15,846 nt of DNA from Acidimicrobiales bacterium (lineage in GTDB: Bacteria; Actinomycetota; Acidimicrobiia; Acidimicrobiales; JAKAVM01): assembly GCA_027451785.1 (NCBI GenBank), contig DAIDIS010000064.1, positions 1 through 15,846 on the forward strand, read 5' to 3'. A model generated the notes under the pieces. That model was not told where the DNA came from, made no database searches, and saw only the letters and a list, made by a program, of their open reading frames with translations. This document shows positions 6,965 to 13,599 of the stretch, in pieces (the stretch's first letter is position 1; each line of letters starts with the position of its first letter). A program made the position numbers and the translations under genes.

Positions 6965-7696
6965 GTGCCCGGCACCAAGACGAACGAGAGGCCCGGCACT
7001 CGGGCAGTGCTCCGGCACAGCAGAATGTCGCCCTACAAGGCCCGAGAGGTCCTTGATTTGGTCCGCGGAAGGCCTGTCGGTGAAGCTCTGGAAATCCTGA
7101 AGCTCTGTGAGCGCGATGCCGCCATTCCGATAGCGAAGCTTCTGGTTTCCGCTGTTGCCAATGCAGAGCACAACGACCAGATGGACCCAGACGAGCTTTT
7201 CGTTTCAGCATGCTTTGCCGACGAAGGCGTAACCATGAAGCGCTGGAGGCCGAGGGCACGAGGACGTGCCACTCGGATACGCAAGCGCGCATGCCACGTG
7301 ACGCTGATTGTAAGCCGCCTGCCCGAGGACAAACTTGAGCGATTGGCGGCCAGAAGATCAGCCTCTCTGACCGAGAGGCGTTCCAAGCGTGTTGCGGCAT
7401 CTAGGAGGGCAAAGTCCGGAGCCGATTCAGGCAAGAATGAAGCGCAGGCTGACTCCGAAAAGAGTTCAGCATCGGTATCCGAAGACTCAGGGTCCGACGA
7501 GATGGAGCTGAACGAGTCGGCGGAATCAGAAGCTTCGACAGAGGCCGAAGGAGCCTCGGCGTCAGCAGAGGCCGAAACCACCGTTGACGAATCCTCGGAG
7601 TCACCCGCGGACGAAGGGGAAACCGAGCATCTGGAAACAGGAACCGTCGAGGATGGCGCAACCGAAGGTGATCCCGAAGATGGGAAGGACGTATAG
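6965..7696 (+). CDS. rplV: 50S ribosomal protein L22 (uL22) with a long acidic C-terminal tail
   Basis: L22 binds 23S rRNA and its beta-hairpin lines the exit tunnel. Residues 1 to about 118 are the normal protein: RHSRMSPYKAREVLDLVRG, PIAKLLVSAVANAEHN, DEGVTMKRWRPRARGRATRI and RACHVTLIVS. The rest is not part of standard L22 (about 110-120 residues). First comes a basic stretch with RSASLTERRSKRVAASRR, then residues 151-243, which contain 31 Asp/Glu and only 3 Lys among 93 positions, rich also in Ser, Ala and Gly. This tail is almost surely disordered. The GTG start at 6965 follows GGGAGG (6951-6956) and gives the expected N-terminal spacing. The stop TAG abuts the rpsC ATG in the same frame. 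Confidence 0.96.
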   Translation: MPGTKTNERPGTRAVLRHSRMSPYKAREVLDLVRGRPVGEALEILKLCERDAAIPIAKLLVSAVANAEHNDQMDPDELFVSACFADEGVTMKRWRPRARGRATRIRKRACHVTLIVSRLPEDKLERLAARRSASLTERRSKRVAASRRAKSGADSGKNEAQADSEKSSASVSEDSGSDEMELNESAESEASTEAEGASASAEAETTVDESSESPADEGETEHLETGTVEDGATEGDPEDGKDV

Positions 7697-8671
7697 ATGG
7701 GCCAGAAGGTAAACCCATACGGGTTCAGGCTCGGAATCACAACCGATTGGAAGTCTCGCTGGTTTGATGACCGCGAGTACAAGAAGTCTGTGATCGAGGA
7801 CTGGAAGATTCGCGACTATCTCATGTCGCAGTTGGAAAGGGCGGCTGTCAGCCGTATCGAGGTGGAGCGTACGCGTGACCGCCTAAGGATCGATCTCCAC
7901 ACATCGCGTCCGGGAATCGTCATCGGACGGCGTGGAGCCGAAGCCGATCGACTCCGGACCGAGTTGGCCAAGATCACCGATAATCCGAAGGTCCAACTCA
8001 ATATCCAAGAGATCAAGCAACCGGAATTGGATGCGGCTTTGATCGCCCAGGGAATTGCCGACCAGCTTGCCGGTCGAGTGAGCTTCAGGCGAGCGATGAA
8101 GAGAGCCCTTCAAACCGTCCAAAAGGCCGGTGGCCAGGGAATCCGAGTGCAGTGTTCAGGTCGCCTGGGTGGCGCCGAGATGGCAAGGCGCGAGTCCTAC
8201 CTCGAGGGCCGGGTCCCGCTGCATACCCTTAGGGCAGACATTGACTACGGGTTCCGCGAGGCCAAGACAACATTCGGCCGGATCGGCGTAAAGGTTTGGA
8301 TTTACAAAGGCGACATCCTTCCTTACAAGACCCAGACCGAAGACAAGATTACGCGTGAGGCGGCAATGGCCGTCGGAGAGACGGCGGGGCCGTCTGGACG
8401 CCGTGTCATCGTGGCCGGTGGCGGTCGTAGGCGCCCAGAGTTGGGTGCGCCCGGATCAGTAGTTGGAGCGGTCCCCGCTCCAGTGCCGGCACCCGAAGAG
8501 AATGTCGTTGCTCCCGTCGTCACGCCGGAGCCCGAAATCGAGGCCGCGAAGCTGATCGAGAAGGGGGCTGACCCCGAGCTTGAGAGGCTCTTGGCTGAAG
8601 AGGAAGAAATCGAGAGGCGTACCCGCTCGACACACCACGAAGCTCCTCATTTCCGTAAGGAGGTGGACTGA
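7697..8671 (+). CDS. rpsC: 30S ribosomal protein S3 (uS3) with C-terminal extension
   Basis: S3 lies at the mRNA entry site and acts in the ribosomal helicase. The N-terminus GQKVNPYGFRLGI and the KH domain with RPGIVIGRRGAEADRLR (GxxG as GRRG) are standard, as are QGIRVQCSGRLGGAEMARRE, LHTLRADIDYGF and IGVKVWIYKGD (ending near residue 206). The usual length is about 210-280; this one is 324. Residues from about 214 on form an extension: a Gly/Arg patch (GGGRRRPELG), a Pro/Ala/Val-rich linker, a predicted Glu-rich helix (DPELERLLAEEEEIERR) and a His/Glu end. ATG 7697 directly follows the rplV stop, with GGGAAGGA at 7682-7689. Confidence 0.97.
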   Translation: MGQKVNPYGFRLGITTDWKSRWFDDREYKKSVIEDWKIRDYLMSQLERAAVSRIEVERTRDRLRIDLHTSRPGIVIGRRGAEADRLRTELAKITDNPKVQLNIQEIKQPELDAALIAQGIADQLAGRVSFRRAMKRALQTVQKAGGQGIRVQCSGRLGGAEMARRESYLEGRVPLHTLRADIDYGFREAKTTFGRIGVKVWIYKGDILPYKTQTEDKITREAAMAVGETAGPSGRRVIVAGGGRRRPELGAPGSVVGAVPAPVPAPEENVVAPVVTPEPEIEAAKLIEKGADPELERLLAEEEEIERRTRSTHHEAPHFRKEVD

Positions 8672-8673
8672 TC

Positions 8674-9111
8674 ATGTTGATGCCTAGGAAGGTAAAGCAC
8701 CGTAAGCAGCACCGCGGCAGAATGACGGGTCAGGCCAAGGGTGGTACTACCATCAATTTCGGCGACTATGCGATCCAGGCAATGGAGCCAGGTTGGATAA
8801 CGGCTCGCCAGATCGAAGCCGCCCGTATTGCCATGACAAGGCACATCCGAAGGGGCGGAAAGGTTTGGATCAGGGTGTTTCCGGACAAGCCTGTCACGCA
8901 AAAGCCTGCTGAAACCCGCATGGGATCAGGCAAGGGAAACCCGGAATTCTGGGTTGCTGTCGTAAAGCCCGGCCGAGTCATGTTCGAGCTATCAGGTGTG
9001 AACGAGGAGCTTGCACGAGCAGCAATGGAGAGGGCGATTCAAAAGCTCCCCATTAAAGCAAAGTTCATTACCCGTGCAGCGACATCCAACCTTGCGGAGG
9101 CACTGCTGTGA
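8674..9111 (+). CDS. rplP: 50S ribosomal protein L16 (uL16)
   Basis: L16 binds near the A-site tRNA elbow and the 5S rRNA and is needed late in 50S assembly. The 145-residue product is canonical: MLMPRKVKHRKQHRGRM, GDYAIQAMEPGWITARQIEA, ARIAMTRHIRRGGKVWIRVF, TRMGSGKGNPEFWVAVVKPG and ELSGVNEELARAAMERA. The first ATG (8674) fits the family N-terminus MLxPRxVKHRK better than the ATG two codons later, and AAGGAGG at 8657-8663 supports it. It starts 2 bases after the rpsC stop and its TGA overlaps the rpmC GTG (GTGA). Confidence 0.97.
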   Translation: MLMPRKVKHRKQHRGRMTGQAKGGTTINFGDYAIQAMEPGWITARQIEAARIAMTRHIRRGGKVWIRVFPDKPVTQKPAETRMGSGKGNPEFWVAVVKPGRVMFELSGVNEELARAAMERAIQKLPIKAKFITRAATSNLAEALL

Positions 9112-9533
9112 AGACATCAGAGCTAAGAAGAGAGCTCCGCGACATGGACGACGACGAGTTGTACAACCGGCTCGTTGAAACTCGCCAGGAGCTTTTCAAT
9201 CTGAAGTTCCAATCCGTGACCGGCAGGCTCGACAACGTCGCTCGGCTTTCGCAGCTAAGGCGCGAAGTCGCCCGTATCCAGACCATAGCTCGCGAACGTG
9301 AGATAGCGATGTTCGAGGATGAGTTTGCCTCAGCAGCAGCCGCCGAAACACGGCAGAAGGTGGCGAGGGCTTCCGTAGCGGCAGCCGTGGAAGTAGCTCG
9401 GGAAGCCGCACTCAAAGAGGACGAACACGCCGATCACGAAGAGGTCGGAGATGCCGAGTCCGAAGAGGCCAATAGTCAGTCGGCACCCATAGCGGACGTT
9501 GCCAAAGATGATGCCGAAAGTGGAGAAGCATAA
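9108..9533 (+). CDS. rpmC: 50S ribosomal protein L29 (uL29) with acidic C-terminal tail
   Basis: L29 sits beside L23 at the tunnel exit. The two-helix core is residues 1-67: ELRRELRDMDDDELYNRLVE, RQELFNLKFQSVTGRLDN and LSQLRREVARIQTIARERE. The normal length is 60-80; this one is 141. Residues 68-103 look like an Ala-rich helix (ASAAAAETRQKVARASVAAA), and 104-141 is an acidic end with 15 Asp/Glu and 1 Lys in 38 positions. GTG 9108 overlaps the rplP stop by GTGA, with GGAGG at 9096-9100. The tail lies next to the N-terminal tail of S17 encoded by the following gene. Confidence 0.95.
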   Translation: MKTSELRRELRDMDDDELYNRLVETRQELFNLKFQSVTGRLDNVARLSQLRREVARIQTIAREREIAMFEDEFASAAAAETRQKVARASVAAAVEVAREAALKEDEHADHEEVGDAESEEANSQSAPIADVAKDDAESGEA

Positions 9534-9535
9534 GG

Positions 9536-10051
9536 ATGTCAGACATCACTAACAACGACGAGGGTGCGCTGAGCGAGGCAGGTGGGGATACCGCCGGAGC
9601 CTCCGCTGACGTGGCTGACGAAACCTCCGAAGTAGCCGCACCAGCGGCTGCTGAAGCCGAGGCAATTTCAGACACAGCTTCGGCAGCCGTAGATGCAAGC
9701 GCCCCCGCTGCAAGCGCCCCCGCCGCTCCTTCGGTTGCGCCGAAGGCTGCCAGCGCCTCACGCAAGGCTCCAGTCGTGGGTCCCGAGACCGATAATGCAA
9801 GGATCAACTCCCGGAAGGTTCGAGAGGGCGTGGTCATCTCCACCGCAATGGAGAAGACCGCAGTCATCCAAGTGGTCGAGAGAGTCCGGCACCCCAGGTA
9901 CGGCAAGATCGTCCAGCGCACCAAGAAGCTTTATGTGCACGATCAAGAGAGCGACTTGCGTAACGGCGACAGAGTGAGGGTTTGTGAGACGAGGCCGCTC
10001 TCCAAGCTGAAGCACTGGAGGATCCTCGAGGTCTTGGAGCGTGCGAAGTGA
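9536..10051 (+). CDS. rpsQ: 30S ribosomal protein S17 (uS17) with a 92-residue N-terminal extension
   Basis: S17 is a primary 16S rRNA-binding OB-fold protein. The core is residues 93-171: RKVREGVVISTAMEKTAVIQ, RHPRYGKIVQRTKKLYVHD, NGDRVRVCETRPLSKLKHWR. Most S17 proteins have 80-90 residues, so residues 1-92 are extra: Asp/Glu/Ala/Ser at first, then Ala/Pro/Ser with a repeated ASAPA unit. The start at ATG 9536 has GGAG at 9522-9525 and sits 2 bases after the rpmC stop, as expected for this packed operon. A shorter form from GTG 9776 (preceded by AAGG) is conceivable and would remove most of the extension, so the start is the main doubt. Its TGA overlaps the rplN GTG. Confidence 0.93.
   Translation: MSDITNNDEGALSEAGGDTAGASADVADETSEVAAPAAAEAEAISDTASAAVDASAPAASAPAAPSVAPKAASASRKAPVVGPETDNARINSRKVREGVVISTAMEKTAVIQVVERVRHPRYGKIVQRTKKLYVHDQESDLRNGDRVRVCETRPLSKLKHWRILEVLERAK
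9695..9724 (+). repeat. 15-base tandem repeat in the rpsQ extension
   Basis: Two adjacent copies at 9695-9709 and 9710-9724 differ only in the last base (GCAAGCGCCCCCGCT and GCAAGCGCCCCCGCC) and encode ASAPA twice. The period is a multiple of three, so copy-number change would keep the frame. This looks like replication slippage in low-complexity coding DNA. Confidence 0.85.
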
Positions 10052-10416
10052 TCCAGCAAGAGTCGAGACTTAAAGTTGCCGACAACTCTGGAGCGAAGGA
10101 AGTCCTTTGCATCCGTGTCCTCGGTGGCTCAAAGCGCAGGTACGCCTCAATTGGGGATATGTTTGTCGCGACCGTCAAAGACGCCATCCCGGGAAGTGCA
10201 GTCAAGAAGGGTGACGTTGTGAAGTGCGTTGTTGTTCGCACGAAGAAGGAAAAGCGGCGCCCGGACGGAAGTTACATCCGATTCGACGAGAACGCTGCCG
10301 TTCTGGTGAACGATGCTCAGCAGCCTCGCGGTACCCGAATCTTCGGCCCTGTGGGGCGCGAGCTAAGGGACAAGAAATTCATGAGGATCGTCTCGTTGGC
10401 ACCGGAGGTGTTGTGA
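10048..10416 (+). CDS. rplN: 50S ribosomal protein L14 (uL14)
   Basis: L14 is at the subunit interface, where it forms part of bridge B8. The 122-residue product is exactly the family length: MIQQESRLKVADNSGAKEV, IRVLGGSKRRYASIGD, KKGDVVKCVVVRTKKE, RPDGSYIRFDENAAVLVN, PRGTRIFGPVGRELRDK and a normal end. GTG 10048 overlaps the rpsQ stop (GTGA) with GGAG at 10036-10039. It shares one base with the rplX ATG at its own end (TGATG). Confidence 0.98.
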   Translation: MIQQESRLKVADNSGAKEVLCIRVLGGSKRRYASIGDMFVATVKDAIPGSAVKKGDVVKCVVVRTKKEKRRPDGSYIRFDENAAVLVNDAQQPRGTRIFGPVGRELRDKKFMRIVSLAPEVL

Positions 10417-10721
10417 TGAGAATTCGCAAAGGAGACAAAGTCCATGTTCTCTCGGGCAAGGACAAAGGAAAAGAGGGAGAGATCATGAGAGTCTTCCCTC
10501 AAGTGGATCGGGTTATCGTCGACGGTGTCCACGTAGCAAAGCGACACACCAAGCCGGCTCGAGCGACTCTCCAGGGTGGAATCATCGACAAGAGCCTTCC
10601 GGTTCATGCCTCTACTGTCGCAATCGTCTGCAACAACTGCGGTCCGACCAGGATCGGGATGAAGATAGATACCTTGGGCGCCAAGACCCGGGTGTGTAGG
10701 AAGTGTGGATCCGAGCTATGA
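10416..10721 (+). CDS. rplX: 50S ribosomal protein L24 (uL24) with four-cysteine zinc motif
   Basis: L24 initiates 50S assembly and lies near the tunnel exit. The start is ATG 10416, overlapping the rplN stop by one base (TGATG) with GGAGG at 10404-10408. It gives the family N-terminus MRIRKGDKVHVLSGKDKGKE. The frame is open far upstream inside rplN, but that part does not resemble L24. The 101-residue product has the KOW-type opening, HVAKRHTKPARATLQGGIID, and a C-terminal CNNC...CRKC pair, a likely zinc ribbon. E. coli L24 lacks these cysteines, but many bacterial L24 proteins have them. Confidence 0.95.
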   Translation: MRIRKGDKVHVLSGKDKGKEGEIMRVFPQVDRVIVDGVHVAKRHTKPARATLQGGIIDKSLPVHASTVAIVCNNCGPTRIGMKIDTLGAKTRVCRKCGSEL

Positions 10722-11290
10722 GTCCAACTGCCACTATTGAACGGCCCCGTCTACGGGTACGGTTCAACGAGGAGATAGCGACTTCGCTGAAGGACCAGCT
10801 GGGCTTGTCCAACATTATGCAGGTGCCAAGGCTCTCCAAGATCGTGATCAATATGGGTGTCGGTAAAGCCACCCAAAGCCAGTCCCTGCTAGACGGGGCA
10901 CTGAAGGATCTCGAGATCATTGCCGGCCAGAAGCCGGTTGTGACCCGGGCGAAGAAGTCGATCGCAGGCTTCAAGCTACGTGAAGGTAACCCGATCGGTT
11001 GCATGGTCACCTTGAGGGGAGACCGGATGTGGGAGTTCTTCGATCGCCTTGTATCGGTAGCGATTCCGAGGATCAGGGACTTCAGAGGACTTCCCGCCAA
11101 CTCCTTCGATGGATGCGGTAACTACACCTTCGGGGTAACCGAGCAGCTGATCTTCCCCGAGATCGATTATGACAAGGTTGATGTGACCAGAGGTATGGAC
11201 ATCACGATCGTCACTACAGCAAAGACAAATGCCGAAGGTAAGGCTCTGCTCTCCGCCTTCGGATTCCCGTTCAAGCGCGAGGGAAACTAA
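10718..11290 (+). CDS. rplE: 50S ribosomal protein L5 (uL5)
   Basis: L5 binds 5S rRNA and contacts the P-site tRNA. The product shows the family segments VPRLSKIVINMGVG, DLEIIAGQKPVVTRAKKSIA, FKLREGNPIGCMVTLRG, RIRDFRGLPANSFDGCGNY, FGVTEQLIFPEIDYDKVD and RGMDITIVTTAKTNAEGK. I choose ATG 10718, which overlaps the rplX stop as ATGA and gives 190 residues. A GTG at 10703 would add five residues but has no suitable ribosome-binding site. The short SPTATIERPRLR leader before the core is slightly longer than in many L5 proteins. Confidence 0.96.
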   Translation: MSPTATIERPRLRVRFNEEIATSLKDQLGLSNIMQVPRLSKIVINMGVGKATQSQSLLDGALKDLEIIAGQKPVVTRAKKSIAGFKLREGNPIGCMVTLRGDRMWEFFDRLVSVAIPRIRDFRGLPANSFDGCGNYTFGVTEQLIFPEIDYDKVDVTRGMDITIVTTAKTNAEGKALLSAFGFPFKREGN

Positions 11291-11297
11291 AGACCAA

Positions 11298-11483
11298 ATG
11301 GCCAAAAAAGCACTAATCGAAAAGCAGGCTCGCAAGCCGAAGTTCAAGGTGAGGGCGTATACCCGATGCCAGCGTTGTGGCAGGCCAAAGGCCGTCTACC
11401 GCAAATTCGGGCTTTGCAGGATCTGCCTTAGGGTCATGGTCCATGCGGGGGAAGTCCCTGGTGTCACCAAGGCGAGCTGGTGA
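11298..11483 (+). CDS. rpsZ: 30S ribosomal protein S14 type Z (uS14), zinc-binding
   Basis: This 61-residue protein is the short zinc form of S14 in the 30S head. ATG 11298 gives MAKKALIEKQARKPKFKVRA, then CQRC and CRIC (the C+ zinc site) within GLCRICLRVMVHAGEVPGV and the standard KASW ending. An upstream in-frame extension inside rplE is open but does not resemble S14. The ribosome-binding site is weak (GAGGG at 11279-11283, 14 bases away). Many actinobacteria also carry a long zinc-free S14 elsewhere for zinc limitation; none is in this window. Confidence 0.97.
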   Translation: MAKKALIEKQARKPKFKVRAYTRCQRCGRPKAVYRKFGLCRICLRVMVHAGEVPGVTKASW

Positions 11484-11499
11484 GGGAGGGAGACTGTAG

Positions 11500-11904
11500 A
11501 TGACTATTTCCGATCCCATCGCCGACATGCTTACCAGAATCCGCAACGCCAATACGGCGATGCACGATACCGTCATGATTCCAGGTTCGAAGATGAAGGC
11601 AGAACTCGCTTCGATCCTTCAGCGTGAGGGTTACATCGAAGGCTATTCGTCACATGAGAATCTTCCGAAGCCAGGAAGCAAGCTTGAGATCAAGCTCAAG
11701 TACTCGCCTTCGCGCCAGCGCACTATCTCGGGGCTTAGGAGAATTTCAAAACCGGGTCTTCGGGTGTATTCACAAGCGGAAAGGATCCCGCGTGTGTTGG
11801 GAGGAATGGGAATCGCTGTTGTTTCCACTTCCAAAGGCCTGATGACTGACAGTGAGGCCAGAAAGCACAGGATCGGTGGGGAGGTGCTCTGTTATGTGTG
11901 GTAA
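11500..11904 (+). CDS. rpsH: 30S ribosomal protein S8 (uS8)
   Basis: S8 is a primary 16S rRNA-binding protein and, in E. coli, the translational repressor of the spc operon. The 134-residue product is canonical: MTISDPIADMLTRIRNANTA, MIPGSKMKAELASILQREGY, LRRISKPGLRVYSQ, IPRVLGGMGIAVVSTSKGLM and SEARKHRIGGEVLCYVW. ATG 11500 follows a strong GGGAGGGAG at 11484-11492. The next gene, rplF, is separated by an unusual 176-base gap. Confidence 0.98.
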   Translation: MTISDPIADMLTRIRNANTAMHDTVMIPGSKMKAELASILQREGYIEGYSSHENLPKPGSKLEIKLKYSPSRQRTISGLRRISKPGLRVYSQAERIPRVLGGMGIAVVSTSKGLMTDSEARKHRIGGEVLCYVW

Positions 11905-12080
11905 CCCCATCGAGCGAGGCTTTTCCACTTCATGCGACACGGATGGTGACAATGATGGTGGAGTATTCTCCACTCGCTTGCCGAGGACGCCAAGCCGTCC
12001 ACCTGAATCGTCGCGCCTCGCAGTTCCGCCGCCGGCGCTACGGGGTCTGTACTTGCCCGGAATGAGAAGGGAGCTTAGTT
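11905..12080 (+). promoter_or_regulatory. 176-base hairpin-rich gap between rpsH and rplF
   Basis: No gene is supported here; one open frame crosses the region but is out of frame with rpsH and resembles nothing. Three hairpins follow each other: GTGGAG/CTCCAC at 11958-11963/11968-11973 with loop TATT, GGACG/CGTCC at 11985-11989/11996-12000 with a 6-base loop, and GCGCC/GGCGC at 12013-12017/12034-12038. The region ends with the rplF ribosome-binding site. The spc genes before this gap are spaced 0-16 bases apart or overlap, so the gap is a candidate regulatory leader or processing site. The known E. coli S8 target lies at rplE, not here. Confidence 0.45.
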
Positions 12081-12620
12081 TTGTCCCGAATCGGTAAGGC
12101 ACCAATTCCAGTCCCGTCAGGTGTTGACGTCTCGTTTGAAGGCCGCACGATTAAGATCAAGGGCCCGCAGGGAGAGCTTTTCCGCACTCTTCCAGGCGAG
12201 ATAGAAGTCTCCAAGCAAGAAGACACCTTGGTTGTTACGAGACCGAACGACGAGCGCAACTCTCGGGCGCTACATGGCCTGGTTCGTTCTCTCGTGAACA
12301 ACATGGTCGTCGGCGTGACACAGGGCTTCGTGAAGGAGCTTGAGATCGTCGGAGTCGGTTATCGCGCCACGGCCAAAGGCCCGAACCAACTGGAGCTGGC
12401 TTTGGGGTTCAGCCATCCAGTCGCTGTCGAGGCTCCCGAAGGCGTTACCTTCGAAGTTCCTCAGCCAACAAGGATCTCCGTCAAGGGAATTGACAAGGAG
12501 CAGGTTGGGCAGGTTGCGGCAAATATTCGCAAGATTCGTAAGCCCGAGCCCTATAAGGGCAAGGGGGTCCGCTACGCAGGTGAGCGCGTGCTCCGCAAGG
12601 CGGGCAAGGCAGCTAAGTAG
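12081..12620 (+). CDS. rplF: 50S ribosomal protein L6 (uL6)
   Basis: L6 binds near the sarcin-ricin loop at the factor-binding site. The 179-residue product has the family N-terminus MSRIGKAPIPVPSGVDV read from a TTG start at 12081, supported by AAGGGAG at 12067-12073. Further matches are IKIKGPQGELFRTLP, RALHGLVRSLVNNMVVGVTQ, LEIVGVGYRATAKG, LELALGFSHPV, ISVKGIDKEQVGQVAANIRK and EPYKGKGVRYAGE. Length is normal. The rare TTG start, together with the structured gap before it, may lower or regulate initiation (inference). Confidence 0.97.
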   Translation: MSRIGKAPIPVPSGVDVSFEGRTIKIKGPQGELFRTLPGEIEVSKQEDTLVVTRPNDERNSRALHGLVRSLVNNMVVGVTQGFVKELEIVGVGYRATAKGPNQLELALGFSHPVAVEAPEGVTFEVPQPTRISVKGIDKEQVGQVAANIRKIRKPEPYKGKGVRYAGERVLRKAGKAAK

Positions 12621-12628
12621 TGCGCCAA

Positions 12629-12651
12629 GGCAACCGTCAATCTCGGTTGTC
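12629..12651 (+). promoter_or_regulatory. Hairpin between rplF and rplR
   Basis: GGCAACCG (12629-12636) pairs with CGGTTGTC (12644-12651), with one G-T pair and a 7-base loop, in the 59-base gap between the two genes. No T-run follows. It could be an mRNA stability or weak termination element. Confidence 0.35.
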
Positions 12652-12679
12652 GCTTAGATAAGGCATCCCGGAGGAAAAA

Positions 12680-13045
12680 GTGGCAGACGCCAACAAGCAC
12701 AAGATGGAGTTGAGGATCAGGCGGCATCGTCGAGTCCGCAAGAAGATCTCGGGAACACCCGAGAGGCCGCGCCTAGCGGTTTTTCGCTCTAACAATCACC
12801 TGGTAGTTCAGGTGATTGACGACCTGGCCGGAAAGACTTTGGCTGCCGCTTCGACCCATGAGAAGGACCTGAAGGCCGGCTCCACGGGAAATATTGAAGC
12901 GGCGACGAAGGTGGGCAAGCTTATTGCCCAGCGTTCTGCGGAAGCAGGCATCAAGTCCGTCGTTTTCGACAGGGCCGGATACAAGTACCACGGAAGAGTC
13001 GCGGCCGTTGCCGACGCCGCCCGCGAAGGAGGGCTCGAGTTTTGA
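12680..13045 (+). CDS. rplR: 50S ribosomal protein L18 (uL18)
   Basis: L18 brings 5S rRNA into the 50S subunit. The 121-residue product shows the basic N-terminus RIRRHRRVRKKISGTPERPR, LAVFRSNNHLVVQVIDD, GKTLAAASTHEKDL, GKLIAQRSAEAGIKSVVFDR and the family signature GYKYHGRVAAVADAAREGGL. GTG 12680 has GGAGGAAA at 12670-12677. Length is normal. Its stop TGA overlaps the TTG start of rpsE (TTGA), suggesting coupling. Confidence 0.97.
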   Translation: MADANKHKMELRIRRHRRVRKKISGTPERPRLAVFRSNNHLVVQVIDDLAGKTLAAASTHEKDLKAGSTGNIEAATKVGKLIAQRSAEAGIKSVVFDRAGYKYHGRVAAVADAAREGGLEF

Positions 13046-13599
13046 ACCAGCAAGCAGAAGGTGCATTCGAAGAGCGCACTATCAAGGTGAACCGGGTTGC
13101 CAAGGTCGTCAAGGGTGGACGTAGGTTCTCCTTCACAGCTCTTATGGTCATAGGTGACGGGAACGGAAAAGTGGGTCTTGGCTACGGGAAGGCCAAAGAA
13201 GCTGGCCTAGCCGTACAAAAGGGCCTGGAAGAAGCGAAAAAGAATCTGTTCGAAGTTCCGCTTACCGGAGCTACAATCCCCCACCCGACAATCGGGGAAG
13301 CAGGGGCGGGCCGCGTGCTGCTGAAGCCCGCAGCCCCAGGTACCGGTGTCATCGCCGGCGGGGCAGCTCGCCAGATTCTCGAGATGGCAGGTATCCACGA
13401 TATTTTGGCGAAGTCGCTTGGGTCTTCCAACGGCATCAACGTGGCTCACGCTACGGTCGCCGGGCTGAAAAGCCTTCGCAGGCCGGACGAGGTTGCAAAG
13501 CTGCGCGGTCTTCCGGTCGACAAGGTTGTACCCAAGGCTATTTTGGAGGCCTATCTAAATAGGGGCAAGCTCACCAGTGGGGCAGGTGATGCCCGATGA
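13042..13599 (+). CDS. rpsE: 30S ribosomal protein S5 (uS5)
   Basis: S5 supports decoding accuracy and the mRNA entry channel. The 185-residue product shows the N-terminal double-stranded RNA-binding segment EERTIKVNRVAKVVKGGRRF, GDGNGKVGLGYGKAKE, TIPHPTIGEAGAGRVLLKPA, GTGVIAGGAARQILEMAGI and DILAKSLGSSNGINVAHAT. The KGGRRF loop linked in E. coli to spectinomycin sensitivity is present. The start is TTG 13042, overlapping the rplR stop, with a strong AAGGAGGG at 13026-13033. It overlaps rpmD by ATGA. Confidence 0.97.
   Translation: MNQQAEGAFEERTIKVNRVAKVVKGGRRFSFTALMVIGDGNGKVGLGYGKAKEAGLAVQKGLEEAKKNLFEVPLTGATIPHPTIGEAGAGRVLLKPAAPGTGVIAGGAARQILEMAGIHDILAKSLGSSNGINVAHATVAGLKSLRRPDEVAKLRGLPVDKVVPKAILEAYLNRGKLTSGAGDAR

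Noticed and set aside
6651..6965. The same 12-mer AGGCGATAGGCG at the ends of rplB (6651) and rpsS (6954)
   Set aside because: Both copies encode Arg-Arg-stop or Arg-stop with flanking bases common in this operon. Chance and codon bias are enough to explain it.
7033..7782. A 249-codon open frame on the - strand opposite rplV
   Set aside because: Its Ser-rich protein is the reverse image of the acidic, GA-rich rplV tail. The + strand frame encodes a recognisable L22 with ribosome-binding site and operon spacing.
10224..10415. N-terminal extension of the rplX frame back into rplN
   Set aside because: The extra residues overlap rplN in another frame. ATG 10416 has GGAGG in place and gives the standard L24 N-terminus.
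11229..11297. N-terminal extension of the rpsZ frame back into rplE
   Set aside because: The added residues are not S14-like. ATG 11298 gives the exact 61-residue family length.
11852..12097. An 81-codon + strand frame across the rpsH-rplF gap
   Set aside because: It overlaps the end of rpsH and the start of rplF in the wrong frame and has no recognisable features or ribosome-binding site.
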